Source: Cyanobacteria bacterium MAG CAR3_bin_5 (GTDB lineage: Bacteria > Cyanobacteriota > Cyanobacteriia > PCC-6307 > Cyanobiaceae). Taken from it: a stretch of DNA of 42,490 nt. Below are positions 34,080-41,951 of the stretch, piece after piece. Below the pieces are notes generated by a model that was not told where the DNA came from, did not search any database, and saw only the letters and a program-made list of their open reading frames with translations. The first letter of the stretch is position 1; each line of letters starts with the position of its first letter. The position numbers and the translations under genes were made by a program. The stretch covers positions 1-42,490 of the forward strand of contig JAPOTR010000017.1 of assembly GCA_026709085.1 (NCBI GenBank). Reading direction: 5' to 3'.

Positions 34080-35588
34080 ATGAGTGTGCAGGTCAGCCCT
34101 TTGGAGCAACTGGATCTCTTGATCCGGGCGCGCACACCCATCATCTGGATCCCTACCCAGGAGGAAGAACGCCTGGAGAGCTTGGTGCGGTCCGTTGCCC
34201 GGAGACTCCAGGATCGCTTGGTAATGCGCTGGGATTTCATTGGTGGTCTGGACGCCCCCAGTGACCGTGTCGGCGCCGGTGAGCGCAATCCCCTGGCCGC
34301 CCTCGACAGCCTCTCCACCATGGCTGCAGGGCGCGGCGCCATCCTGCTGCTGCTGGACTTCCACCGCTTCCTGGAGGATGCGGCGGTGAACCGGCGGCTG
34401 CGGAATCTGGCCAGGGATCTCCGGCGCCAACCCCATACGGTGATCATCAGCGCTCCCAACCTCAGCCTGCCCACGGAATTGGAAACCGTGACTTCCGTGC
34501 TGGAATTGCCCCTCCCCAGCAGTGCCGAGATCGGCGCCCTTCTGGGAGGGATTGCCAGCGCCGCCGGTCAGCCCCTCGCCTTTGACGTGAGCGAAACCCT
34601 GAGCCGCTGCTGCACCGGTCTGCCGGAAGAGCGGGTCCGACAGGTGGCGGCCCGGGCCCTGGCCCAGCGGGGCGCCCTGGGCCTGGCGGACCAGGCTGAC
34701 ATTCTTGAGGAAAAACGCCAGGCTGTGCGCCGCACGGAACTTCTGGAATACTGCAGCACGGACACCAACACCGCCGACATTGGCGGACATGACAAGCTCA
34801 AAGGCTGGCTGGAGCAGCGGCGGCTTGCCTTTTCTCCGGCAGCGCGGGCCTATGGCTTGCCCCATCCCAAGGGGGTTCTCCTCCTGGGTCCCCAGGGCAC
34901 CGGAAAATCCTTGACGGCTCGGGCCGTGGCCCACAGTTGGGGGATGCCCTTGTTGCGGTTGGATGTGGGGCGCCTCTTTGCCGGCCTGGTGGGCGCCAGT
35001 GAAGCCCGAACCCGGGAGATGATCCGCACCACGGAGGCCATGGCTCCCTGTGTGTTGTGGATTGATGAAATGGATAAAGGCTTCGGATCCGATAGTCGCA
35101 GTGACGGGGGCGCCAGCCAGCGGGTGCTGGCCACCCTGCTCACGTGGATGGCGGAAAAAGACAGCCCTGTCTTCGTGCTGGCCACAGCCAACGGGATTGA
35201 CGCCCTGCCGGCGGAGTTGCTGCGCAAGGGCCGCTTCGACGAGATCTTCCTGCTGGACCTGCCGACCCTCCATGAGCGTAAGGAGATCCTGCGGCTCCAC
35301 CTGACGCGCCTGCGCCCCACCCAGAAGAACCTGGACCTGGACGCCTTGGCGGAGCGCTGCCAGGGTTTTTCCGGGGCGGAACTGGAGCAGGCGCTCATTG
35401 AAGCCATGCACCTGGCTTTCGGGGACGGGGGCCGCCCTCTCACCCAGGAGGACCTTCTCCAGGCTGCCGCCCAGCTTGTGCCCCTCTCGCGAACTGCCGC
35501 GGAGCGATTGCAGGCTCTTCAACAGTGGGCCGCTTCCGGCAGAGCGCGTCCCGCCTCCAGTGCCGCCTCCTGGGCCCTTGATGGCTGA
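34080..35588 (+). CDS. ycf46: Ycf46-type AAA ATPase
   Basis: A 502-residue AAA+ protein. The N-terminal half (LLIRARTPIIWIPTQEEERL, RGAILLLLDFHRFLED) is the Ycf46-specific domain. The AAA module follows, with Walker A GPQGTGKS (270-277), Walker B VLWIDEMDKGF (325-335), sensor-1 VFVLATANGIDALP and arginine finger LLRKGRFDE. In cyanobacteria Ycf46 has been linked to CO2 utilisation and photosynthesis regulation. The ATG is nine bases past the yidC stop. Confidence 0.93.
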   Translation: MSVQVSPLEQLDLLIRARTPIIWIPTQEEERLESLVRSVARRLQDRLVMRWDFIGGLDAPSDRVGAGERNPLAALDSLSTMAAGRGAILLLLDFHRFLEDAAVNRRLRNLARDLRRQPHTVIISAPNLSLPTELETVTSVLELPLPSSAEIGALLGGIASAAGQPLAFDVSETLSRCCTGLPEERVRQVAARALAQRGALGLADQADILEEKRQAVRRTELLEYCSTDTNTADIGGHDKLKGWLEQRRLAFSPAARAYGLPHPKGVLLLGPQGTGKSLTARAVAHSWGMPLLRLDVGRLFAGLVGASEARTREMIRTTEAMAPCVLWIDEMDKGFGSDSRSDGGASQRVLATLLTWMAEKDSPVFVLATANGIDALPAELLRKGRFDEIFLLDLPTLHERKEILRLHLTRLRPTQKNLDLDALAERCQGFSGAELEQALIEAMHLAFGDGGRPLTQEDLLQAAAQLVPLSRTAAERLQALQQWAASGRARPASSAASWALDG

Positions 35589-35634
35589 GGCGTCCGCAGC
35601 CGCCAGCCAGAATGGACTGAATCGTTTCTGACCC

Positions 35635-35760
35635 ATGGCATCCTGGCGCGCTGCCCTGCTGATGGCTTTCGTGGTGGTGGTGTTTGGCTTCACCCTTTTC
35701 GTTGTCTCCGCCCGCATCTGGCTGCCCACGGATATGGCTGCACCGGCCCCCATCCACTGA
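35635..35760 (+). CDS. Small single-span membrane protein
   Basis: 41 residues: MASWRAALLMAFVVVVFGFT, then LFVVSARIWLPTDMAAPAP. One hydrophobic helix is followed by a short Pro/Ala tail. It lies 46 bp after ycf46 on the same strand and before the HEAT gene, so it may be part of that unit. No family is recognised, and there is no clear ribosome-binding site; the helix and open frame are the support. Confidence 0.5.
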   Translation: MASWRAALLMAFVVVVFGFTLFVVSARIWLPTDMAAPAPIH

Positions 35761-35825
35761 CCCTATACAGGCGGCTGAGCCCGGTTGTGGAACAATGGCG
35801 ATACAGATACAATCAGCCGACGACC

Positions 35826-36605
35826 ATGGATAAGGCTCCTGATCACGCCACGGATCTGGATCCGGACTTGCTGGCTGAAGCGCTGGAGCCGGAGGAGCTT
35901 CTTGACGATCCGCTGGATTCCCTGGCTATGGACTGTCCGGATCCGGATGCGGAAATCCGTACCGGCCTTGCCCACTTGCGGGGCGGCCGTGACGAGGTGA
36001 TGCAGGGCCTGCGCATATTTTGCGAGTATCGGGACCATCGAGCCATTCCCCTGCTCCTGCCCCAACTGCACGACCTTTGCCCCATCACGCGGATGAGTGC
36101 GGTGTATGCCTTGGGCCGCAACCCCACCGCTGACGCCGAGTCCACCCTGTTGCAACTGTTGCAGGACAGCAACGGCTTTGTCCGCAAGGCAGTGGCCTGG
36201 AGCCTGGGCAACTATCCGGGAGCGGCAGTCCTGCAGGCCTTGATTCGCGCCCTCACCACGGACATTGCCGCCGTGCGTCTGTGGGCAGCCAGTTCCCTTG
36301 TGGACGTGGCCGTTGGCAATCCGGCCGATGCGGTGCGGGCCAGCCAGGTGCTGAGGGAAGCCCTCCGCATTGACAACGACGCCGTGGTGCGCAGCAACTG
36401 TGCCTGGAGCTTGAGCCGTCTCCATGGCGCCTGTGGAGACAATCCCACGGAGCAGCAGAAGCTGGTGCAGGCGCTCATTCAAGCCATGCTGGGGGAACCG
36501 GACCAGGGGGTAGCTGAAGACGCCCGCACGGCCCTGGAGCAACTGGATGATCCCGCCAGCATGGCCAGGATCAAGGTGCTTCTGGATGACGGTCTTCTGA
36601 ATTGA
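35826..36605 (+). CDS. HEAT-repeat protein near the DUF2997/ycf35 cluster
   Basis: 259 residues. An acidic N-terminus (LDPDLLAEALEPEELLDDPL) is followed by about five HEAT/PBS-lyase-like repeats: ITRMSAVYALGRNPTADAES, VRKAVAWSLGNYPGAAV, VRLWAASSLVDVAVGNP and VVRSNCAWSLSRLHGACGD. I recall the same family in this genomic context in other cyanobacteria. A scaffold or assembly role is likely; phycobilin lyase activity is possible but unsupported by specific motifs. The ATG at 35826 was preferred to 35787. Confidence 0.85.
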   Translation: MDKAPDHATDLDPDLLAEALEPEELLDDPLDSLAMDCPDPDAEIRTGLAHLRGGRDEVMQGLRIFCEYRDHRAIPLLLPQLHDLCPITRMSAVYALGRNPTADAESTLLQLLQDSNGFVRKAVAWSLGNYPGAAVLQALIRALTTDIAAVRLWAASSLVDVAVGNPADAVRASQVLREALRIDNDAVVRSNCAWSLSRLHGACGDNPTEQQKLVQALIQAMLGEPDQGVAEDARTALEQLDDPASMARIKVLLDDGLLN

Positions 36606-36928
36606 AGCCGCCAACCGCTGCCATCCGCAGGCGGCGGTGTCTTGTCGGAAGATTACAGAGTTTTACAATTTCGCGTGGCCTCCTCTGCTGCCCCACGGAA
36701 TCCGCCCGCTTCGGGGCGCAGGTTGGGGAAAACGGTCCCTGCAGCCTGAAAACCCCATGCAAGCCAGGGCCAAGGGTCCAGATCTCCGTTTCCACGACCC
36801 GGGTGGTGATGGTTGTAGGAACCCGGTTCTGTGGCAAATGGTTGGGCGTTCTGTTGCCAAAGACGCCGATGGAGCATGCCACCAGAGCGGAAAACCGGTT
36901 ATTGTCTGACCAGATTTTAAGCTGGCCC
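36606..36928. other. Gene-free 323-bp stretch
   Basis: Neither strand shows a convincing frame, and I found none of the conserved blocks of RNase P RNA, tmRNA or SRP RNA. It presumably holds the promoter of the DUF2997-ycf35-ferredoxin unit. A TTGTCTGACCAG-TTTTAAGC stretch just before 36929 is the most AT-rich part. Confidence 0.4.
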
Positions 36929-37141
36929 ATGACCTTGCAGACCATTCGCTTCCGGATTCGTCCGGATGGCCGTGTGGAAGAGCAAGTGAAAGGCCTCAAA
37001 GGCGCCAGTTGTCAGAACCTGACCGCTGCCCTTGAGGCCCGGCTTGGCGCTGTCATCGGCAGCGCCCCTACTGAAGATCACTACGCCGCTGCAGCTTGCC
37101 AGCGCCAGCTTCAGACCGCTTCTCTTGGCCAGTTTTCCTGA
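36929..37141 (+). CDS. DUF2997 domain protein
   Basis: 70 residues beginning MTLQTIRFRIRPDGRVEEQV. The pattern GxVxExVxGxxGxxCxxLTxxLE, here KGLKGASCQNLTAALEARLG, is that of DUF2997. The family is nearly always encoded with Ycf35 and a 4Fe-4S ferredoxin, as here, and its function is unknown. It begins the three-gene unit, 15 bp before ycf35. Confidence 0.9.
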   Translation: MTLQTIRFRIRPDGRVEEQVKGLKGASCQNLTAALEARLGAVIGSAPTEDHYAAAACQRQLQTASLGQFS

Positions 37142-37156
37142 CTCCTGTTGAATGCC

Positions 37157-37543
37157 ATGTCTCACTTCAGCACCATCAAAACCGAGTTGCGCAACGTTGA
37201 CGATCTCGCCGCTGCTCTGACGGAGATGGGGTATCAGCCTGAAACCGGGCAGCAGCAACTGCGAGGGTATCGGGGGCAAATGGTGGAAGCCCAACTGGCC
37301 ATCCGTCAGCCCAACGGCGCTGACGTCGGCTTCCGTTGGAACGGCAGCAGCTACGAGTTGGTGACGGACCTGCAGCTTTGGAACCAGAACGTGCCGGTGG
37401 AGCGCTTCCTTGCCCAACTCACCCAGCGTTATGCCTTACGCACCATCCTTGCAGCCACCCGACAGGAGGGCTTCCAAGTGTGTGAGCAGAAGAATACGAC
37501 CGACGGCTCCATCGAGTTGGTGGTAACCCGCTGGGATGGCTGA
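37157..37543 (+). CDS. ycf35: Ycf35 / DUF1257 protein
   Basis: 128 residues from the ATG at 37157. MSHFSTIKTELRNVDDLAAA then LTEMGYQPETGQQQLRGYRG and FLAQLTQRYALRTILAATR are typical of the DUF1257/Ycf35 family, conserved in cyanobacteria and some red-algal plastids. Function is unknown; the constant pairing with DUF2997 and a ferredoxin suggests a redox-linked complex. The last eight bases overlap the ferredoxin gene. Confidence 0.92.
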   Translation: MSHFSTIKTELRNVDDLAAALTEMGYQPETGQQQLRGYRGQMVEAQLAIRQPNGADVGFRWNGSSYELVTDLQLWNQNVPVERFLAQLTQRYALRTILAATRQEGFQVCEQKNTTDGSIELVVTRWDG

Positions 37544-37946
37544 CCCCCAGGGAGCGGTGTCCGGCGTTCCGCCCATGGATCCATCCCTTGCGTTCGCCAT
37601 ACCCACAGACGGCTCCACTCACCCAACAGGGCTGGAGCCCCTGCTGGGCGGGGCATTGCGGGAGAAGGCGGTTTGGGTGGATGAATCCGTCTGCATTGGC
37701 TGCCGCTACTGTGCCAACGTGTGCCCCAACACCTTCCTGATCGAGCCGGAGTTCGGTCGCTCCCGTGCGGTTCGCCAGGACGGAGACTCCCCCGAGCATA
37801 TTCAGGAAGCCATTGATACCTGCCCGGTGGACTGCATTCACTGGGTGCAGTATGAGCAGTTGGAGGAACGGCGCCAGTACCTGGCGGAGCAGCAGTTTCA
37901 ATCACTGGGTTTTGCGGCTTCCAGCAAGCGGAGACGCCCTGAATGA
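37536..37946 (+). CDS. [4Fe-4S] ferredoxin of the ycf35 cluster
   Basis: 136 residues. VDESVCIGCRYCANVCPNTF carries CX2CX2CX3CP, and CPVDCIHWV carries the second cysteine group with only one complete 4Fe-4S set. The C-terminal helix EQLEERRQYLAEQQFQSLGF and basic end KRRRPE are as in cyanobacterial homologues. It is translationally coupled to ycf35 by an eight-base overlap. The N-terminal about 35 residues are variable. Confidence 0.92.
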   Translation: MADPQGAVSGVPPMDPSLAFAIPTDGSTHPTGLEPLLGGALREKAVWVDESVCIGCRYCANVCPNTFLIEPEFGRSRAVRQDGDSPEHIQEAIDTCPVDCIHWVQYEQLEERRQYLAEQQFQSLGFAASSKRRRPE

Positions 37947-38128
37947 CCATCAATCCAAGCCCTGCATCTGTTGTGCTGGCGTAGGTCAATCACCGTGGGA
38001 ATCTCTAAGGGCAACAACTGTTTCAGAAGAGGAGAGAGAAGCGCAGTAACAGGCCGTAAGTCCTGCCGGCGGGAGAGAGCCAATGCCATCCTATGGGCAA
38101 TGAGGGTGTGGCCCTCTGACTCCCTCAC
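37898..38128 (-). CDS. Doubtful minus-strand ORF, possibly a gene remnant
   Basis: A 76-residue frame whose composition is protein-like: RRQDLRPVTALLSPLLKQLL then EIPTVIDLRQHNRCRAWIDG. The frame stays open well upstream of the ATG (to at least about 38200), as for the tail of a truncated gene. It overlaps the 3' end of the ferredoxin gene by 49 bp on the opposite strand. No family is recognised. The surrounding DNA is IS debris. Confidence 0.3.
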   Translation of the reverse strand: MRESEGHTLIAHRMALALSRRQDLRPVTALLSPLLKQLLPLEIPTVIDLRQHNRCRAWIDGHSGRLRLLEAAKPSD

Positions 38129-38260
38129 TGCTGGTAAGACCTCATTTCCCAGGATTTCCTTAGGTTGGTGCGGTGGGAGAGAAGCCTGATAGGAATAGGG
38201 GGGAGGGGAAGGGAACTCTACTGCGGCCTATGGTCAGGCTGTCCAGACCTTGTGGTGGGT

Positions 38261-38520
38261 TTGAGGGGGAGGTTTCCCAAGCGGCGGGCATCGCCTGATT
38301 GGGTATCCATGCCGTCTACGCAAGCGGAAGACCGCCTCTGAGGACCTTATCCTTGTCCTGTTCTGCTGCCTGGATGACTTTCGCCAAGCTGTTTGAGCAG
38401 TGGGAACGTCACCGTCTGCTCCCCTAGGGCGCCAGCGCATCAGAGCGGCAAGCTCTCCCTCGCTGAGATGCTCTTCATCGGACTGGCTTGGTACCGCATC
38501 TGGTATCATATGCCACGCTT
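38261..38520 (+). pseudogene. IS982-type transposase relic 1
   Basis: Frames read LFCCLDDFRQA, then one base later FEQWERHRLLP, then in another frame SGKLSLAEMLFI, in the order of the IS982 N-terminus (xFCxIDDFCxAF...RLSLSEIMTI). The left edge AGGGGGAGGTT is shared with relic 2. Frameshifts and a stop after LLP make it non-functional. With the surrounding 37947-38700 region, it accounts for the lack of core genes; outside it I see only the doubtful minus-strand ORF. Confidence 0.6.
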
Positions 38521-38700
38521 TGGACAGGTGCCAGAGTGTAACTGGATTGCCTAATTAGCATCCTAGGCTCATGATTGAGCAGCAGAGTCGGACAAAGTCC
38601 GCATTTCCCCTGGCCTGGGTGATGGGCGGGGGGCACTGCTCTGGCGACTCTGCTCATCTTCGTCCCCGCCGCTTACCCGCAGTAGAGCATCTGTGAACGG

Positions 38701-39720
38701 ATGAATGCATTGAATTCTCACTGGACACGGTGTGATCTTTCAGGTAAGGGGATCACGCCATTAAGCGCCGAGGACTTCGATGGGCTTCCCAATCTACGAC
38801 GGCTCTTCCTGAGCGACAATCAACTAAGCAGCCTGCCGGAGGATATCTTCGATGGACTCTTGTTTCTCCGGACGGTCAATGTGTTCAGAGGATCACCATC
38901 ATCCTATTGTGGGGCATTCTTCGGGAAAGCAGCGCACCATCCGGCGGTGGACGGGGCACTGGTGGCGAAGGTGCGGGAGTATCTGGCCAGCGGCGGATCG
39001 GTGGCGAAGATCAGATGGAAACGGGTGCTCATGGCCTTCGGCGCGGAAGATTACACCTCGGAAGGATTGTCGGCCATGACGTTGGCGGAGGCGGAGGACA
39101 AGATGTGCAGGGGTTGGGGAACCGCTGGCGGTAGGTGGTGGCTGCCCTCAAGGCCATCGCCGCAGCAGATGCCACAGAGGAGACGCCTTCGGCTAGTCGA
39201 CTGATTTTCCAGTCAAGCAGTAGCGCCAGGGAAGACGTGGGAACCCACAACGTGACGGTGAGCCTAGTTCCAACACCATCGTCGAACATCAGTCCGTTCC
39301 GGCGGTGGGCGGCGCCGCCACCGCCGGAACGGACTACACGGCCTTGTCCGGCTCAGTGGCAGTGGCAGCGGGAGTGAGCAGCGTCACCATCCCCGTGGCC
39401 ATCATCGATGACACCGTGAATGAGGTCAGCGAGCCCATCGTCCTGACGTTGACGGACGGCGCCGCCTTACACCCTGAGCATCATCGATAACGACCGGAAC
39501 ATTTGTAAAGGGTATGGCTGGCCCCGGCAGCAGTGGGAAGCAGTTTGAAGCACAACTGGCCTATGGCTTCCCCACCGCCAGCGACCGCCTCACCCTGACG
39601 CCGGGGCTGGCGCTGGCCTCTCCCCGGATAGCAGGACCTACGGCCTCCTCTGGTCGGTGGCCCCCTACTCGGAGCAGGGGCAGGGCCAACCGTGGCAAGT
39701 CGCCCTAGGGGGAACCGCAG
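38701..39720 (+). pseudogene. Decayed LRR / Calx-beta / autotransporter-barrel protein
   Basis: An LRR-type start, GITPLSAEDFDGLPNLRRLF then LSDNQLSSLPEDIFDGL, is followed by LASGGSVAKIRWKRVLMAFG and EDKMCRGWGN-RWR. A TAG then precedes VVAALKAIAAADATEE. A Calx-beta domain follows in shifted frames (SSAREDVGTHNVTVSL; TAGTDYTALSGSVAVAAG; IPVAIIDDTVNEVSEPIVLT; YTLSIIDND). Last comes a barrel fragment, SGKQFEAQLAYGFPTASDRL and SRTYGLLWSVAPYSEQGQ. At least four frameshifts and one nonsense codon break it. The intact parent would be a large surface protein with eukaryotic-like repeats. Confidence 0.75.
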
Positions 39721-39820
39721 GAATACCTCTCTTCCCCCGCAGAGCATTCTCTCAGGCTCTCCTTCTCCCTCCTCTTCTGAAGGCTGGTTACTCGAATTCC
39801 TCTTCTGAACCCGATTATGG

Positions 39821-39993
39821 ATAAGGGGGAGGTTCTCTTGCGGTGGTTGGGCGCTGTGGTCAACCTGGTGGGGAGAGGAGAGACGTGGGGGAAGGGAAGC
39901 CTGCTGCGACCTGCCATCCAGACTGTGCAGCCTTTGTGGCCAGCGCAGGAGAGCAGCAGGCAAGCTCTGCCTCGGTGAGATGCTCTTCATTCA
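39821..39993 (+). pseudogene. IS982-type transposase relic 2
   Basis: RRRAAGKLCLGEMLFI (39944-39991) corresponds to SGKLSLAEMLFI of relic 1, and both share GAGATGCTCTTCAT at the DNA level. The left end, AAGGGGGAGGTT near 39823, matches the left edge of relic 1. It is truncated after the LSLSEM block. The remaining 39721-40055 sequence shows nothing else. Confidence 0.5.
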
Positions 39994-40055
39994 ACCTACG
40001 GAGATCTTACTTGCCCCGCTTCTCCCATCACCCCAACATCCTCTCCTACTGTCAG

Positions 40056-40554
40056 TTATGCAGAGTTCCTCCCCGCTCTGTGCATGGCAATGTTGCCCAT
40101 AATCTCGTCAATACTGAACTGGCTATCTCGCAAGCCTTCAGCCCACGGACGCCCTTTGTGCAGTGTGTCCCAAGGAGATCGCTTCTGGTTTCGTCGCCCG
40201 CTTCCTGGGTCGTGGCTGCCAAAACCATCAATGACAGAATTCCAGATCGGACGGTACATTGCAATCAAAACCTGCTCCGTAAGACCAATCCACACAGGAT
40301 CAAGAACCAGCCAGCGGCATCCGCCCGCGTGGTTCGACCTTCCCGACATAGATCGGTTCCTCGTCTCCCATATTGGCATATGGCGTAAAGTCACCTTGAT
40401 AGTGAATTGTATAAACGCCAACGCCATTGAATGAATCGGTGGGCGGAAGTTCAACTGACGGATATTCCATCAGCTTGCGAACTGCGCTCCTGCCCAATTC
40501 CTCAATGCCGAGTGAGTTGTATTCGCGGGGATGACTCACGGGGAAGCCGTTCAC
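40056..40554 (-). pseudogene. Eco29kI-family (GIY-YIG) restriction endonuclease, disrupted
   Basis: From a GTG at 40554 the frame reads EYNSLGIEELGRSAVRKLME, then FNGVGVYTIHYQGDFTPYAN and DEEPIYVGKVEPRG, the GIY-YIG core. It then stops. A second frame, about 40056-40345, resumes with LVLDPVWIGLTEQVLIAMYR, PIWNSVIDGFGSHDPGSGRR and SPWDTLHKGRPWAE, the family C-terminus with the catalytic glutamate in the LTEQ segment. The segment normally linking these parts is missing, so there is a deletion plus frameshift near 40330. The paired methyltransferase is upstream. Confidence 0.8.
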
Positions 40555-41272
40555 AGTGGTGACCGTTGCGGCATATGATCCAGAAGCAATGGCGTTTCCG
40601 GGCGTGATGGGCTGTTTTCCAGCGGTCGGACACCATGGGTCCACGCCTGATCTTGACGATCAGATCGCATACGGTAAAACCGGCTTCATGGGCCATGCTC
40701 ATGAAATCGCAATGGGCCCAACGAGAGCGATGATTATTCACCATGTCGGTAATTTTCGCCAGCAACAGACCTTCCGGCTTGAGGACCCGCTTGGCTTCTT
40801 TCAGAAACGGTGGATATAGATAGCTCAGGGTCCAGTTTTCAGACGGGCCACAGGGCATGGTGGCGCCAAAGTCCACGTCAAACCGCTTGCTACTTTTGTC
40901 CCTGCCCTGCGGTTCCACATGGGGCGGGTTATAGACAACAACGCCGAATGAGGCATCCTTGACCCCCACCATGTTGCGGTTGTCGGCCACAATCATGGGC
41001 TTGTATTGCGGATCGATATCCATGGACACAACCCGCCGCTTCGAGTTGCGCCAAAAGCGGCCTGCATTGTGGGTGGCATCCAGGATCGGCTCTACGGCAA
41101 TGGAAGGATAGAAGCCGAACATCTCCTCAAGAAGCTCTGCGTCGCTGCCTTCCCAGACACTGCTGATGGGGGCGTAGGGCATATCCTGGGCCGAGGCCGA
41201 CGTCACAGCCGCGGGCTGGCCGATACCGGTATCGACGATCAACTTCCCATGGACGAGTTGCTTGCCGAGCAT
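40502..41272 (-). CDS. DNA methyltransferase of the Eco29kI-like locus
   Basis: 256 residues. SAM motif I is the diverged PILDATHNAGRFW, motif II is VVSMDIDPQY, and the catalytic motif is VVYNPPHVEPQGRD (NPPH). DLIVKIRRGPMVSDRWKTAH then HARKRHCFWI is the conserved end. NPPH suggests an amino-methyltransferase (N4-cytosine or N6-adenine); Eco29kI's own partner is a C5 enzyme, so this is a different pairing. The last about 25 residues (GHHCERLPRESSPRIQLTRH) may be a frameshifted tail overlapping the nuclease start. GGGAAC lies just before the ATG. Confidence 0.8.
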   Translation of the reverse strand: MLGKQLVHGKLIVDTGIGQPAAVTSASAQDMPYAPISSVWEGSDAELLEEMFGFYPSIAVEPILDATHNAGRFWRNSKRRVVSMDIDPQYKPMIVADNRNMVGVKDASFGVVVYNPPHVEPQGRDKSSKRFDVDFGATMPCGPSENWTLSYLYPPFLKEAKRVLKPEGLLLAKITDMVNNHRSRWAHCDFMSMAHEAGFTVCDLIVKIRRGPMVSDRWKTAHHARKRHCFWIICRNGHHCERLPRESSPRIQLTRH

Positions 41273-41340
41273 GTTCCCAAGATTGCTCCGGACTCAGCCA
41301 ATTGTATCAGTGTTGTGGAATGGCAGATTCAGTGATCGCC

Positions 41341-41535
41341 TCAGCCATCGCCGTGCTCTTGGTCTTCCCGATTCCCCCGCTTGGGCAGCCAGCCTTCCTT
41401 GGGCAGGGGCTCGGTGCCGTAGGTCCAGTCGTCGTAATCGGGATCGTTACGGATGCGCTGATGCTCCTGGCTCTGCACGTCAAAGTTGTGGGGCTGGGAC
41501 GACCGTTCGGTGGATCCCTGTGGGAGTTGGCTCAT
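41341..41535 (-). CDS. Small acidic hypothetical protein
   Basis: 64 residues from the ATG at 41535: MSQLPQGSTERSSQPHNFDV, then RIRNDPDYDDWTYGTEPLPK, then EGWLPKRGNREDQEHGDG. It is highly charged, with no membrane segment. It lies 68 bp upstream of the methyltransferase on the same strand. No family is recognised; the tryptophan/tyrosine-spaced acidic core looks like real protein. An upstream extension to 41679 looks random. Confidence 0.45.
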   Translation of the reverse strand: MSQLPQGSTERSSQPHNFDVQSQEHQRIRNDPDYDDWTYGTEPLPKEGWLPKRGNREDQEHGDG

Positions 41536-41849
41536 GGCAGGCGGCAGGCGGTGGTTGGCTGACGCCACTCTAGGCTCAGGGCGAATAGATTGAGAGGCGA
41601 TCCCTCTTGAGGATGGTGAGGGAGCACGGCAGCCCACGGGTCTCCAGGGGATACAGCAGGGGTTCTGCAAGTCAGCCACTGGCCGGTCTGGATGACTGTG
41701 GCCGGAAGACCGGCATCTACTGTGCCGCCATCACCAAGCCGGCGGACTGCCATAAGGGCGGGCAGCAGCGGCAACAGGGCATCCGATGGTTGGCCAAGCG
41801 GGTCGCCCCGCCGTGGCTGATTCTTGGCTTGGAGGGTGACAGGGGAGAA

Positions 41850-41951
41850 TGACTCCGAGGGGGAAGGGTTTTCTCCGATAAGGGCAATCTCTCCAAGGCG
41901 CTGCTGGACAAGATGCTGCCGGCCCCACCGCCATTCCCCTCCCCTGCATAG
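41850..41951 (+). pseudogene. IS982-type transposase relic 3 (catalytic-core fragment)
   Basis: The frame GRVFSDKGNLSKALLDKMLP matches the IS982 block GKVFGDKGYISQxLF(D/E)xL, which lies near the second catalytic aspartate. It stops at TAG 41949-41951. The flanks on both sides do not continue the transposase, so it is a short fragment. Confidence 0.5.

Noticed and set aside
34059..35753. A 564-codon minus-strand frame opposite ycf46
   Set aside because: Ycf46 has all AAA motifs in order; the antisense frame shows only low-complexity G/Q/H-rich sequence.
36606..36928. A structural RNA gene (RNase P RNA, 6S or SRP RNA)
   Set aside because: None of the conserved blocks of these RNAs could be found by reading; a covariance-model scan would settle it.
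39843..40388. A plus-strand coding frame over the IS relic and nuclease remnant
   Set aside because: Its residues match nothing, while the minus strand encodes clear Eco29kI-family blocks.
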